Both the position numbers and the translations under genes were made by a program. A model generated the notes under the pieces. It searched no databases. It saw nothing but the letters and a program-made list of their open reading frames with translations, and was not told the origin of the DNA. Positions 53,365-63,943 of a stretch of 64,000 bases of DNA are shown piece after piece. Every line of letters starts with the position of its first letter. Within the stretch, counting starts at the first letter, position 1. This stretch comes from Maribellus sp. YY47 (lineage in GTDB: Bacteria > Bacteroidota > Bacteroidia > Bacteroidales > Prolixibacteraceae): the NCBI RefSeq assembly GCF_023111095.1, contig NZ_JALGYW010000010.1, positions 67,172 to 131,171 on the forward strand. The letters are read 5' to 3'.

Positions 53365-56300
53365 ATGAAAAAAAAATGTTGTATAACGGTTTCTGAGTTA
53401 TACGAAACAATGAATTCAAAAGCACTGAGGATTATGAGGATTGTTTTGTTTTTACTTTTCGTAAGTATAACACAAGCTTTTGCTTTTGACAGTTATGCTC
53501 AAAGTGCTCGATTGAGCTTAAGCTTGAAGGATGAGGCGATCGTAACTATTCTTAACAAAATAGAAGATTTGTCTGACTATTATTTTATGTACGATGCAAC
53601 CGTAGTGAATGTTAATCAAAAAAGAAGTATTAATTGTGAAAACAAAGCAATTGCAAGTGTATTAGACGAGTTGTTTCACGAATCAGGAATCATCTATAAA
53701 ATTGATGATCATGTAATCGTTCTAACTGAGACTCGCACAAATGCAGGAAATAACGTTAATCAGTACGGGCAGCAAGTAAAAAAAGTATCAGGAATAGTAT
53801 CAGACGTTGACGGGCTTCCTTTGCCTGGTGTAACAATCACAGTTGTGGGGACTACGCGAGGCGTGATAACAGACAACGATGGGTCATATACTATCGATGC
53901 TAAATCATCCGATAAATTAGTTTTTTCATTTATTGGGATGGAAAGCCAGGAGATAGAAGTCGGCAATCAGGTTACCATCAATGTTAAAATGCAAGATAAG
54001 ACCGAAGAACTGGATGATGTAACCGTAGTTGCTTTTGGTAAACAACGAAAGGAAAGTGTAATTGCATCAATTGAAACTGTTAAGGCATCGGATCTGAAAA
54101 TTTCTTCATCGAATCTTACCACCGCTTTTGCAGGGAAAATCCCGGGAATTATTTCATATCAGTCAACAGGCGAACCAGGAGCCGATAATGCCCAGTTTTT
54201 TGTGCGTGGTGTTACTACCTTCGGATACAAAACAGATCCTCTTATTCTTATCGATGGATTTGAGGCAAGTACTGATGACTTAGCTCGCATTCAACCGGAT
54301 GACATCGAAAGTTTCTCGGTATTAAAAGATGCATCGGCCACGGTACTTTATGGTGCACGTGGAGCAAACGGGATCATTGTTGTAAGTACAAAAAGCGGAT
54401 CAGAAGGGAAAGTTAAGATCTCTGCTCGTGTTGACTTTAATGTTGCAACACCTACCAAAATGCTTGATCTGCTTGATGGAGTGGAATATATGCGCCTTTA
54501 CAATCAGGCCCTGGTTTCTCGTTACGACGATATGACACATGAAGTAGATGAAATTCCTACTCCACCATGGTATAGTGAAGAGAAAATCAGGGCGACAGAA
54601 CGTGGGGATAATCCGATGATTTATCCTAATGTGGATTGGTATGATATGTTGTTTAAGAATGGTACTACGAACAAGAAGGCCAATATAAATCTATCTGGAG
54701 GAGGAAAATCGGCGCATTATTATGTGGCAGGAGGCATTGACAACGAAACAGGATTGTTGAAAATCGACAACCAGGATAATCTTAACAATTTCAATAGTAA
54801 TATTAACATTGTTCGCGTTCATTTACGTAGTAATGTGAGTTTTAACTTAGGTCCAACAACCAAATTAGACACACGAATTTACGGTCGTTTTGAAAAATAT
54901 AATGGACCTTATACCAGTGCCAGTTCCATCTTTAACCAGGTAATGGATAGCAACCCTGTTGATTTCCCTGCGGTTTGGGAGCCTGATGAGCGTAATCAAT
55001 CGACTCGATGGACTCTTTTTGGTAATGCCGATCCAATGAAAACGAACCCTTTTGCAGAGATGGTTCGTGGTTACCGAGAGAACAACCAAAGTACTATTTC
55101 AGTGCAGGCGACTTTAATGCAAGACCTGGATTTTATTACCCCTGATTTAAAATTGCAGGTGAAAGCCTCAGCCAATACCTGGAATTACAATTCGGGAGCC
55201 AGAAGATATTCTCCGGTTTATTATGCATTGGAACAATATGACCCTTTTACTGAAGATTATGCTCTGTATAATCTGACCCCAAATAACATTCCCTACTTAG
55301 GTGATACGGAAGCGAGTAGGGACGGGAATACCCATTTTTATTTCGAAGGCAGATTGAACTGGGATAAAACCTGGGACAAGCATACTTTATCGTTAATGAC
55401 CGTTGGAATTAAAGAAGAAAAAATTCTGACCGACGGACAGGGAGGTACCATTTATTATACTTTGCCAGAACGAAACCTGGGAAATTCAGGACGTTTTTCC
55501 TACAATTACGATAAACGTTATTTTCTTGAATATGCCTATGGATATAACGGATCGGAAAAATTCTATGGCAAAAAGCGCTTTGGTTTTTTCCCATCATACG
55601 GGGTAAGCTGGATTCCATCGAACGAAGCATTTTGGGGAGCAGGCTTGCAGAATATTGTTAGTTTGTTGAAAGTGAAGTTTACTTACGGTAAAGTAGGTAA
55701 CGATGCCATTGCAAATCGTGAAGGCCGCTTCTTTTATTTATCGCGACTCGAAAGTGGTGGAGGTGAATATCAGTGGGGAAGAATATTTAGCCAATCCTAT
55801 TCCGGTTTTCAGTTTGCGCGTTATGCCAATCCCGATATTTCGTGGGAGGTGGCTGACAAATATAATCTCGGATTAGAATTGGGATTATTTAAAGATGAAG
55901 CATTGAAACTTCAGGTTGATTTATTCGAAGACCATCGTAATAATATTTACATGGTACGTGAGAATTTTCCTGAAACTGCAGGTTTCCAGACTTCTATACA
56001 TGGGAATGTTGGAAAAGTATTGTCAAAAGGTATCGATGGCTCATTAGACTTTAAATATTCTTTTGGTTCCCATTTTTGGCTAATGTCGAGAGCAAACTTT
56101 ACTTATGCTACCAATAAATACCTGGAGAAAGACGAGAAAAATTACAGAGATGAATATTTAAGTGCAATTGGGCATCCGATTAACCAAACCTGGGGTTTGA
56201 TAGCCGAAAGACTTTTTGTTGACCAGGCAGAAATAGACAATTCTCCGCGGCAGGAATTTGGGTCGTACATGAGAGGAGATATAAAATATCTGGATGTGAA

Positions 56301-56826
56301 CAACGATGGTGTCATAAACAACAATGACCGTGTTCCTATGGGCTATCCTACGGTTCCGGAGATTCAGTATGGTTTCGGTATGTCAGCGGGGTATAAAAAT
56401 TTCGACTTTTCATTCTTCTTTCAGGGGAATGCCAGAGTTTCATTTTATATAAATCCAGGGGGTATTGCTCCTTTTGTTAACCGTCGGAACGCACCGGAGA
56501 TTATCGCTCGTGATTCATGGAGCGAAACCAATCCCGATGTACATGCTTTTTGGCCACGATTGGCTACCTATCAAGTGAATAATAATATTCAACAGTCATC
56601 CTGGTGGTTAAGAGAGGGGAGCTTCATACGTCTTAAAACAGTGGAATTAGGGTATAACCTGCCAGTTGCCAAACGGTTGGGGATGGAGAGCCTTCGCCTT
56701 TACTTAAGCGGAGAAAATATATTTACCATTAGTGCCTTTAAACTTTGGGATCCTGAGATGGGTGGAAATGGATTAGCTTATCCGATTAACCGACGGTTTA
56801 ATGTCGGATTACAATTAAACTTCTAA
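53365..56826 (+). CDS. SusC-like TonB-dependent outer-membrane transporter with STN signalling domain
   Basis: This 1153-residue protein has an N-terminal signal near residues 20-45, an STN domain (about 48-125; LSLSLKDEAIVTILNKIEDLSDYYFMYD), a CarboxypepD_reg-like domain (about 135-215; VSGIVSDVDGLPLPGVTITVVGTTRGVITDNDGSYTI), a TonB plug (about 220-345; GVTTFGYKTDPLILIDGFEAS, SVLKDASATVLYGARGANGIIVVSTKSG) and a barrel to the terminal VGLQLNF. It would pull oligosaccharides into the periplasm with energy from TonB and signal to FecR through the STN domain. The SusD partner follows by 15 bp. Confidence 0.97.
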   Translation: MKKKCCITVSELYETMNSKALRIMRIVLFLLFVSITQAFAFDSYAQSARLSLSLKDEAIVTILNKIEDLSDYYFMYDATVVNVNQKRSINCENKAIASVLDELFHESGIIYKIDDHVIVLTETRTNAGNNVNQYGQQVKKVSGIVSDVDGLPLPGVTITVVGTTRGVITDNDGSYTIDAKSSDKLVFSFIGMESQEIEVGNQVTINVKMQDKTEELDDVTVVAFGKQRKESVIASIETVKASDLKISSSNLTTAFAGKIPGIISYQSTGEPGADNAQFFVRGVTTFGYKTDPLILIDGFEASTDDLARIQPDDIESFSVLKDASATVLYGARGANGIIVVSTKSGSEGKVKISARVDFNVATPTKMLDLLDGVEYMRLYNQALVSRYDDMTHEVDEIPTPPWYSEEKIRATERGDNPMIYPNVDWYDMLFKNGTTNKKANINLSGGGKSAHYYVAGGIDNETGLLKIDNQDNLNNFNSNINIVRVHLRSNVSFNLGPTTKLDTRIYGRFEKYNGPYTSASSIFNQVMDSNPVDFPAVWEPDERNQSTRWTLFGNADPMKTNPFAEMVRGYRENNQSTISVQATLMQDLDFITPDLKLQVKASANTWNYNSGARRYSPVYYALEQYDPFTEDYALYNLTPNNIPYLGDTEASRDGNTHFYFEGRLNWDKTWDKHTLSLMTVGIKEEKILTDGQGGTIYYTLPERNLGNSGRFSYNYDKRYFLEYAYGYNGSEKFYGKKRFGFFPSYGVSWIPSNEAFWGAGLQNIVSLLKVKFTYGKVGNDAIANREGRFFYLSRLESGGGEYQWGRIFSQSYSGFQFARYANPDISWEVADKYNLGLELGLFKDEALKLQVDLFEDHRNNIYMVRENFPETAGFQTSIHGNVGKVLSKGIDGSLDFKYSFGSHFWLMSRANFTYATNKYLEKDEKNYRDEYLSAIGHPINQTWGLIAERLFVDQAEIDNSPRQEFGSYMRGDIKYLDVNNDGVINNNDRVPMGYPTVPEIQYGFGMSAGYKNFDFSFFFQGNARVSFYINPGGIAPFVNRRNAPEIIARDSWSETNPDVHAFWPRLATYQVNNNIQQSSWWLREGSFIRLKTVELGYNLPVAKRLGMESLRLYLSGENIFTISAFKLWDPEMGGNGLAYPINRRFNVGLQLNF

Positions 56827-56841
56827 CCAAAATAAACAAAA

Positions 56842-58836
56842 ATGATGTACGCATTTATTAAAAATATTAGAAGATACGTAATTACTGCAATCGTTTTACT
56901 TTTCTTCTCTTCGTGTAGCGATTTCCTGGATATTGTGCCAGACAATACGATTACACTGGAAGACTATTTTGCAAATAAGGAAAAAGCTTACAATGCTTTA
57001 AGTAATGTTTATGCAGGTATTCCCAATAATCATTTAATTCACAATACAGAGTGGCTGTTGGGAGACGACTGGCTCGGGCAACGTGACGCCACAAAAGCAC
57101 AGAGTGGCTTAGTCGGAACACGTATTATGGAAGGAAACCAAAATACTACAAGTGTGTTACTTGGCTATTGGCAAGGTTCTAATTATGCAACAGACTTGTA
57201 TGAGGTGATTCGATCGGCCAACACTTTTCTGGAATATATTCATTTAGTAAAAGATCTTTCGGATGATGAGAGGGCTCAATGGATTGCGCAGGTAAAGTTT
57301 CTGAAAGCTTATTACCATTTTATCTTGATTCAGCATTACGGGCCAATTACTTTGATAAAAGAGAACGTGCAGCCCAATGCTGGTTCTGAAGAATTATTTG
57401 TCAACCGCTCAAAAATCGATGATTGCTTTGATTATGTTCTTGAATTAATCGATGAAGCTATTCCCAACCTGGATGACGAAACGATGGAAGATGAGCTGGG
57501 GATGATCAATCAATCTATTGCGAAAGCTATTAAGGCACGTGTCTTACTTTTTAGAGCAAGTCCTTTGTTCAATGGCAATAAAGATTTATATGGCGACTTT
57601 TATGATCATGATGGAGAACCATACTTTCCGATGGATGAGGAGGGATCACAAGTATGGACACAAAAATGGAAAGACGCATTGGTTGCTGTAAATGAAGCAA
57701 TAAATAATTGTGAAACAGAAGGATTCGGATTATACGAATATGAAGAACAGCCATATAAGTTTGATATGGAAGATTGGAAAAACAACACTGAGGCGATGAA
57801 ACGTTTATACTCGCTTAGGCTGTTGATTGTTGATCCATGGAATAAAGAATGTATCTGGGGGCGCACCTACCGAACCGGGCAGAGTGGAACCATTCAGGAT
57901 GCAAGTAACATTCGGTTACCCCGCACTTTTACAAATGGAGTACAGGAAACTACTGGTAATTCGTGGAACTGGGCCGGAGCAACTTTTCAGATGGTAAATA
58001 GGTATTATTCTAAAAATGGTCTGCCCATCGAAGTCGATAAGACTTTTGATAAAAACAATATGTATCGCCTTGTATCTACTCCATCACAAGATTCTTCGGA
58101 ATATGAACCACTTCGTGGAATTCTGCAGCCCGATTTTATGACAGTGAGTATGTATTTAAACCGCGAACCTCGTTTTTATGCCAATTTAGGAATAACAGGA
58201 GGCTATTGGCGCGGACATCAATACCGGATTGATACAGAAATGTATGGCGGTACCCCCGGTGGATATGATCCTAGCGTTAGTGCGACAGATTTTATGTGGA
58301 CAGGCGTTGGTGTTCAGAAATTTGTACATCCCGAGTCAAAATCAGGAAGTTGGATTCGTCAGATACATTTCCCGTATCCGATTATCCGTATGGCCGATCT
58401 TTACCTGATGAAGGCAGAAATACTTAACGAGCTGAACGGCCCGGGGCAGGAAGTTTATGATGAAATAAACAAGATCCGCCAGCGCGCAGGGATTCCCAAT
58501 GTTGAGGACGTTTGGTCTAATCCTAACTTGTGTAATAGTTTGTATCTAAATTGGCATCAGGATAAAGATGGGTTAAGGGAGATTATATTAAGAGAGCGTA
58601 GTATTGAATTTGCCTTTGAAGGAAGCCGTTATTGGGATGTAGTTCGCTACAAAAAAGCAACCGCTGAATTTAATACCCCGGTTACGGGATGGACAGGAAA
58701 TGCTTATGGTCAGCAGAATTTTTTCCGTTTAGAGGTCAAGCAGCGCCGTCAATTTCTTAACCGAAATTATTTATGGCCACTTTCTTTGAATGAAATGAAT
58801 ACCAATGCTAACCTTATTCAAAATCCCGGATGGTAA
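56842..58836 (+). CDS. SusD-like surface glycan-binding lipoprotein
   Basis: The 664-residue protein has a lipobox FSSC (about residue 25) and the SusD fold: an N-terminal TPR-like part (EKAYNALSNVYAGIPNN; ARWIAQVKFLKAYYHF-like stretch), and the C-terminal MADLYLMKAEILNELNG and LREIILRERSIEFAFEGSRYWDVVRYKKA signatures. It caps the SusC channel and binds the glycan at the cell surface. It follows susC directly and is followed by three more lipoprotein genes of the locus. Confidence 0.96.
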   Translation: MMYAFIKNIRRYVITAIVLLFFSSCSDFLDIVPDNTITLEDYFANKEKAYNALSNVYAGIPNNHLIHNTEWLLGDDWLGQRDATKAQSGLVGTRIMEGNQNTTSVLLGYWQGSNYATDLYEVIRSANTFLEYIHLVKDLSDDERAQWIAQVKFLKAYYHFILIQHYGPITLIKENVQPNAGSEELFVNRSKIDDCFDYVLELIDEAIPNLDDETMEDELGMINQSIAKAIKARVLLFRASPLFNGNKDLYGDFYDHDGEPYFPMDEEGSQVWTQKWKDALVAVNEAINNCETEGFGLYEYEEQPYKFDMEDWKNNTEAMKRLYSLRLLIVDPWNKECIWGRTYRTGQSGTIQDASNIRLPRTFTNGVQETTGNSWNWAGATFQMVNRYYSKNGLPIEVDKTFDKNNMYRLVSTPSQDSSEYEPLRGILQPDFMTVSMYLNREPRFYANLGITGGYWRGHQYRIDTEMYGGTPGGYDPSVSATDFMWTGVGVQKFVHPESKSGSWIRQIHFPYPIIRMADLYLMKAEILNELNGPGQEVYDEINKIRQRAGIPNVEDVWSNPNLCNSLYLNWHQDKDGLREIILRERSIEFAFEGSRYWDVVRYKKATAEFNTPVTGWTGNAYGQQNFFRLEVKQRRQFLNRNYLWPLSLNEMNTNANLIQNPGW

Positions 58837-58861
58837 TCGTTAAAAGAGTTAAAAAGCATAA

Positions 58862-60196
58862 ATGAATCATCTCATGCAAAAAACAATAAAAATATACATA
58901 GGATTCTTGGTAGCTCTTCTAATAAGTTTCGCTGCCTGTAAAGAAAATGAACGTTTCGAACTTGGATATAGTGACGATACTCCTCCATCTGCCCCGGAGT
59001 TTCTGAGGTATAAACCGACTTACGGAGGGGCACGAATTTACTATAATAAGCCAGTAGATAAAGATCTTCTTTCTATTGATGCTACTTATTTGAGTTCAAA
59101 AGGGAAAGAGATGTGGTTTTCTGTATCTTATTTTGAGGACTATATAGATGTTTACGGATTTGATACAGAAAAACCGTATACAATTCAATTGTTTGCAGTA
59201 GACCGGGCAGGTAATCAATCTGAGAAGATACCAGTTACAGTTGAACCTTTAGAGCCGGCAGTTCAGCAAGTGGCCAGTACAATATATTGCATTGCGGGAT
59301 TTAGTTCTTTTTATATAAACTGGGAAAATGGGTTAATGCAGAGTATGAATATTTTCCTTGATTACTCTTATAAAAACGCAGAGAATCAATTGGTGGAAAA
59401 TCATGTAATCTATACCTCTCGTGAAGCCGAAGAGCGCAGATTTATCCGCGATCCCGGACTTTCAGAGTCAACACCGGTTAATGTAACAGTCCGGGTAGAG
59501 GATGAATTTGGGAATACAAGCAATACCCTGGAAATTGGAACCTTAGCTTTGCTGGGCGATGAAAAGATCCCCAAAGATGCGTGGCAAATCCCCGGGACGA
59601 ATGATTCTACAATAGTCAACAGAAACGGTGAAGTCGTTAATACTGGAGTTCCAATGGGATTTTTCAACGGACTGGAAGGGCGTGATTATATGGTAATTGA
59701 CGATATAATAAGCGACGGTACTTTTGTCAATTTTACCCATACCTACGGATGGGGACGAACCGGCAATTCAAGAGACGGTAATATGCCCTGGAATTACATA
59801 ATAGATTTAGGCGACTATTACGAGTTGAGCCGTATTGTTACACACCAAAGGTACAGGCACACCGGTGCTACCGAGTACAGTGGGCGCGAAGACTATTACA
59901 GGGCAGAGAATGTTGGAATTTATGCAATGTGGCGTTGGGATGAAGACACACAACAGTGGGACTCTATTACTACGAATAAAATCACTTTCCCGGTCGATTT
60001 GCCTGATCGTCAATACAGAATATTGGGTCGGCAGGGCGACATGGCCTATATGTATCCCGAGGCTCCAAAATTCACCAAACCAACACGCTGGTTCCGCTAC
60101 GAAGCTATTGCTGGTTTTAATGATAACTATGAGTCGCTCAATGCAAACTGTTTATCTGAAATCACTCTTTACGGAAGAAAGGCTGAAGGTTATTAA
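58862..60196 (+). CDS. Surface lipoprotein, DUF4959/DUF5000-like
   Basis: The 444-residue protein has a lipobox SFAAC and a fibronectin-like DUF4959 domain (about 38-125; PPSAPEFLRYKPTYGGARIYYNKPVDKDLL, YTIQLFAVDRAGNQSEKIPVTV), a middle DUF5126-like Ig domain, and a C-terminal galactose-binding-like (F5/8 or DUF5000) domain (about 285-440; WNYIIDLGDYYELSRIVTHQRYRHTGATEY). Such proteins stand in the SusE/SusF position and probably bind glycan outside the cell. Binding target unknown. Confidence 0.8.
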   Translation: MNHLMQKTIKIYIGFLVALLISFAACKENERFELGYSDDTPPSAPEFLRYKPTYGGARIYYNKPVDKDLLSIDATYLSSKGKEMWFSVSYFEDYIDVYGFDTEKPYTIQLFAVDRAGNQSEKIPVTVEPLEPAVQQVASTIYCIAGFSSFYINWENGLMQSMNIFLDYSYKNAENQLVENHVIYTSREAEERRFIRDPGLSESTPVNVTVRVEDEFGNTSNTLEIGTLALLGDEKIPKDAWQIPGTNDSTIVNRNGEVVNTGVPMGFFNGLEGRDYMVIDDIISDGTFVNFTHTYGWGRTGNSRDGNMPWNYIIDLGDYYELSRIVTHQRYRHTGATEYSGREDYYRAENVGIYAMWRWDEDTQQWDSITTNKITFPVDLPDRQYRILGRQGDMAYMYPEAPKFTKPTRWFRYEAIAGFNDNYESLNANCLSEITLYGRKAEGY

Positions 60197-60216
60197 CTTA
60201 CTTATTAAGACTAAAA

Positions 60217-62112
60217 ATGATGAAAATATTTTTAAATAAACAAAATACGCTTGTTCGTCTTGTTGGCGTATTTATAGGTATATTCCTGATATCACTGATA
60301 TATAGTTCTTGTGTCAATGGTATTTACGATAATATTAAAGAGTTTTCAACCGAAGAGATCGTTTATCCTGCTGCATTTGATACCTGTTTTGGCACCATTG
60401 GCTACGAGAGAGTAGAAATCGATTTAAGAAAAGACGGACGTATACCTGCCAGTAAAATTACAATGGGAAAAGCTAAAAAAACGGTTGTAGTTTATGATGA
60501 AAATACCCCCGACCCAAAGGTAATTGAAATTGACAGTGTTTGTTCGTACGTAAACATTACAGGATTAACAGAACCTAGACTGTATCGTTTTAATATCTAT
60601 ACCGAAGATGAATATGGAGACAGATCAATCCCTCAGGAAATATCGCTGATTCCGTATACGTCATACGATCGCGATGTGTTGAAATTAGGGATTTTAGATC
60701 CTACCGTTTCGGTTGCTCCAAATGCTCTGATTATGGAATGGCCTACCGGCCTAAACACCATAATGATGGAATATCACGGTTTGCAATATCAATATGAAGA
60801 TCAAAGTGGAGAATCCCAGCATGGTATACGTTCAAAAGAGCCACGTATTTATTGCGGCAATCTCCCTGCTGGACAGGAAATGACCTTCAACATGAAATAT
60901 AAGGTACTTCCTATACTTGATGGTGGTTCAAAACTTCTTGATACGCTGGAAATAGAAAAACCGTACATTGTTCAAATGCCAACTCCCGAACAGCAGTTTA
61001 TTCCTCAGGAATTAAAGATTCTGTTAGCGAACGGCATTAATACATTCACAACAGAGGCCGTAAAGGATATTACTGAATTAACATACCCGATGAATATGAC
61101 TACGTTTGCGGATTTATTTTTCTTCCCAGGCGTTTCATATCTTAACCTTACGGGGAAGGGATTGCCCGGAACCCTGGAGTCGCTGACCTATGCAAGAAAC
61201 AATGAATATAGTATTGTTGGTGGTGGAGCATGGCAGGAATTCATGATGCCGGTTGATCAGCCATCCAAGATAAAAGGGCCAGAAAGTTTGCAAACCCTGA
61301 AAGACATGTTGGATGCGGGACAAATTACACACATTAAGTACATTCCAAAATCTATGGGATTGGATTTTGATAGGTTTTTGGAGCCTTATGTTCAGTCAGG
61401 TGTGGTGGAATTACTTACAAATGATAATCCGTTTTTTCCTGATCATGTATTTGTCGATCCGCAATTTTTTGCGAATGGAACGGTACAGGACAATAATTGG
61501 AAGATGAAATTAGCTTATTCCGGTGATTTTTTACCCAGGGGAGGATTAGCTGATATCGGTAAATTTAATCCACAGAGCGATATTGTAAATGGGCAGGCGG
61601 TTGATTTGCATTTGGAACAACTGATTCAGAGCGATGGTGAAAATATTTATCGGGGAATTGTCGAAAATTACAGACCCTCATTCTTTTTTGCTCTGCCCCG
61701 GCAGTGGCGTTTTGATAATGCACGATACCCCTACCTGAAGTTTAAAATGTTCATTGGTTGTGATAAGTCTTTGGTATCAAACGTTGGAGGAAATAAACGT
61801 AATGTATACCGGGCGCCATGGATACGTCCGATGAACAGATTATGGTCGTTTAGTCAAAATAGTGACTACGGGCAGGAAAATTGGGATTCCGGTCGTAATG
61901 AATCCATGACTGATGACGAGATCCAGAACTCGTGGCATGAGTATACAATAAATATGAGCAACAATGACGGGGGAGATAACTCCAATCGGCGTAATCGTGT
62001 TTATGTTGTAAATATCGGGCATGAAGATGGAGTGACATGGACTTATGATGCAAATAATCAGGTTGTTATTTATATTGCTGACGTCCGTTTGTGTAAAACC
62101 CCTAATGATTAA
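60217..62112 (+). CDS. Surface lipoprotein, DUF4998-like
   Basis: The 631-residue protein has a lipobox YSSC and a DUF4998-type N-terminal domain with Ig/fibronectin-like repeats (NGIYDNIKEFSTEEIVYPAAFDTCFGTIGYERVEIDL; DSVCSYVNITGLTEPRLYRFNIYTEDEYGDRSIPQE). The middle (about 265-420) contains a leucine-rich-like stretch, and the C-terminal part (about 420-628) looks like a carbohydrate-binding beta-sandwich ending before VIYIADVRLCK. It probably binds the same glycan as SusD. No catalytic motif is seen. Confidence 0.7.
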   Translation: MMKIFLNKQNTLVRLVGVFIGIFLISLIYSSCVNGIYDNIKEFSTEEIVYPAAFDTCFGTIGYERVEIDLRKDGRIPASKITMGKAKKTVVVYDENTPDPKVIEIDSVCSYVNITGLTEPRLYRFNIYTEDEYGDRSIPQEISLIPYTSYDRDVLKLGILDPTVSVAPNALIMEWPTGLNTIMMEYHGLQYQYEDQSGESQHGIRSKEPRIYCGNLPAGQEMTFNMKYKVLPILDGGSKLLDTLEIEKPYIVQMPTPEQQFIPQELKILLANGINTFTTEAVKDITELTYPMNMTTFADLFFFPGVSYLNLTGKGLPGTLESLTYARNNEYSIVGGGAWQEFMMPVDQPSKIKGPESLQTLKDMLDAGQITHIKYIPKSMGLDFDRFLEPYVQSGVVELLTNDNPFFPDHVFVDPQFFANGTVQDNNWKMKLAYSGDFLPRGGLADIGKFNPQSDIVNGQAVDLHLEQLIQSDGENIYRGIVENYRPSFFFALPRQWRFDNARYPYLKFKMFIGCDKSLVSNVGGNKRNVYRAPWIRPMNRLWSFSQNSDYGQENWDSGRNESMTDDEIQNSWHEYTINMSNNDGGDNSNRRNRVYVVNIGHEDGVTWTYDANNQVVIYIADVRLCKTPND

Positions 62113-62131
62113 TAACATTCAATTTAGACTC

Positions 62132-63943
62132 ATGAATATATTTAGAATTTACAAGTCGATTATATATTTTGCGATTGCAACAACCACTCTTTTTATTGCT
62201 TGTGATCGTGATAATGATGATGATATTCCGGTGATTGAAGAGGATGTTTATACACCGGTAGAGATGACTCCTGTAAGTGGCCTCCGTATCGCGTGGGACT
62301 ATAGCTCTATGCAGCAGTTGGCTGAAAAAGGTAATACTCCGGAAATGATACGTCTTTCCGACTCGTCGTTAGTGATGGTATACGCATCAGAAGGAAGCAT
62401 TTATCAGAAAAAAAGTTGGAATAATGGGCTTTCGTGGGATAATCCTTCTGTTTTATTTCCAAAATCGACACATAAAGGTATCGATGGCGATTATGACCTT
62501 ACTTATACTGATCTGATGGTTCAGCCAACCATCATACTTTTAAGCGATGGTGACTTATTGGCTGCCTGTGGGGTTAGATACAGTTATACGGTTTCTGACA
62601 CTGAAATTAACTTTCCGGCCTCCATCCTGGTAAGGCGCATATCGGGAAATGGGACAGTGATGGAGCCAGTTCAGGAAGTATATTCAAATTTGGGATGTGA
62701 GTATCCCGACTTTTTAGAACTTCCTAGCGGTGTTGTTCAACTTTACTTTTCAAACGGTTCTTCTTCTGTTAATATTGAAATGATGAGTTCCACTGCTTTA
62801 GTAGTAGAGACGATAGCACAAAGAATCGAAATGTTAAGTTCTGAGGATGGTGGAGAAACTTGGTCCAGTTCTCTTGAAGAATATGGCCCGGATGGCATTT
62901 ATTCTGCCTGGACGGGAAGTAAGGTTATTGCATCTCGTTTAAATAAGAATAATAATTGCCCCGCTGCGTCTATTGTAAACAACAATATTGTGGTTGCTTT
63001 TGGTGATAACAATACTGTTACCTATAAACCGTATATCGTTCGCAGCACTGTCGCTGATAATTGGTCATACGCGATTACCGGGGATACTCCTGATCGCGAT
63101 TATGCCCTTTATGAAATTTTGCCGGAAAAGTACAATATGGGAGTTCCGGATTTGATTTCACTCCCGCAGGGAGAGTCTGTTTTGTCGTATGAAACCGATG
63201 CAGGAAGAACCAGTGATAAGAAAATAATGGAAGTAGCAATAAGTAATGAGAATGCGATGGATTTCAAACATCGTACACGTCCTTTCCCTTTTACTCAGGA
63301 TGTAGAAGCGATAGGGAATTCGTTACTGAATTTTAATGATAGTTCTGTTGTTGCGCTAACTTCATCAGATTTTCAAAATAATGAAGTTTTAGCTCCTTGG
63401 ATGATTAAGGGATATTTGATTGATGAACTCACGATAAATAAGAGAGAAATTGAAGACCACCCGATTTTTGTAGGTGGACAGTCTGACGCAAATATTAGGG
63501 TAGGACTTGGTATAGATGAAAACAATCTCTATTTTGAGGTTATAGCCAATGATCAGACTCCGGTTAGCGCGGAAACAGGCACTGAGAGTGGAGATGGTAT
63601 CTACCTGTATATTGATGCGGCAAACCGATCATTACTTGATGTAGATACAGGAATTTCGAAATTCTGGATTTCCTCAACAGGCGAAGTACTTCGTTGGGAC
63701 GGAAAAGAAGGTGTTTGGATAGTTGCTTCTTCTGATGGGATTGACGTAATTGAAACAACGACAGATTCGGGTTATAAACTGGCAATTACATTACCCAAAA
63801 ATAAGTTGGTCAATTTTAGTACCAGCGTTATTCGTTTTGGTGTTGGTTTAACAGATTATGTCACACCTGAACAAGGAAAAACGGAATTATTAGCACTCTG
63901 TGAGGATATGCGTTCCAGCACATGGTTAAAAGTAACTTTTTAA
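62132..63943 (+). CDS. Lipoprotein with sialidase-like propeller and CBM9-like C-terminal domain
   Basis: I start at the ATG at 62132, which gives a clean lipoprotein signal (MNIFRIYKSIIYFAIATTTLFIAC); the ATG at 62045 lies inside the previous gene. Residues 60-430 have BNR/sialidase-type features: an early Arg in EMIRLSDSSLVMVYASEG, SWNNGLSWDNPSVLF, and SSEDGGETWSSS, the Asp-box pattern SxDxGxTW. The last part (about 445-600; DANIRVGLGIDENNLYFEVIANDQ, GDGIYLYIDAA) resembles a CBM9-type xylan- or glycan-binding domain. It may be the surface hydrolase of the locus, with an exo-acting role, or a binding protein that has lost activity. Confidence 0.7.
   Translation: MNIFRIYKSIIYFAIATTTLFIACDRDNDDDIPVIEEDVYTPVEMTPVSGLRIAWDYSSMQQLAEKGNTPEMIRLSDSSLVMVYASEGSIYQKKSWNNGLSWDNPSVLFPKSTHKGIDGDYDLTYTDLMVQPTIILLSDGDLLAACGVRYSYTVSDTEINFPASILVRRISGNGTVMEPVQEVYSNLGCEYPDFLELPSGVVQLYFSNGSSSVNIEMMSSTALVVETIAQRIEMLSSEDGGETWSSSLEEYGPDGIYSAWTGSKVIASRLNKNNNCPAASIVNNNIVVAFGDNNTVTYKPYIVRSTVADNWSYAITGDTPDRDYALYEILPEKYNMGVPDLISLPQGESVLSYETDAGRTSDKKIMEVAISNENAMDFKHRTRPFPFTQDVEAIGNSLLNFNDSSVVALTSSDFQNNEVLAPWMIKGYLIDELTINKREIEDHPIFVGGQSDANIRVGLGIDENNLYFEVIANDQTPVSAETGTESGDGIYLYIDAANRSLLDVDTGISKFWISSTGEVLRWDGKEGVWIVASSDGIDVIETTTDSGYKLAITLPKNKLVNFSTSVIRFGVGLTDYVTPEQGKTELLALCEDMRSSTWLKVTF

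Noticed and set aside
62045-62131. Upstream ATG start for the last lipoprotein gene
   Set aside because: It lies inside the previous gene, and the start at 62132 gives a clean lipoprotein signal with lipobox.
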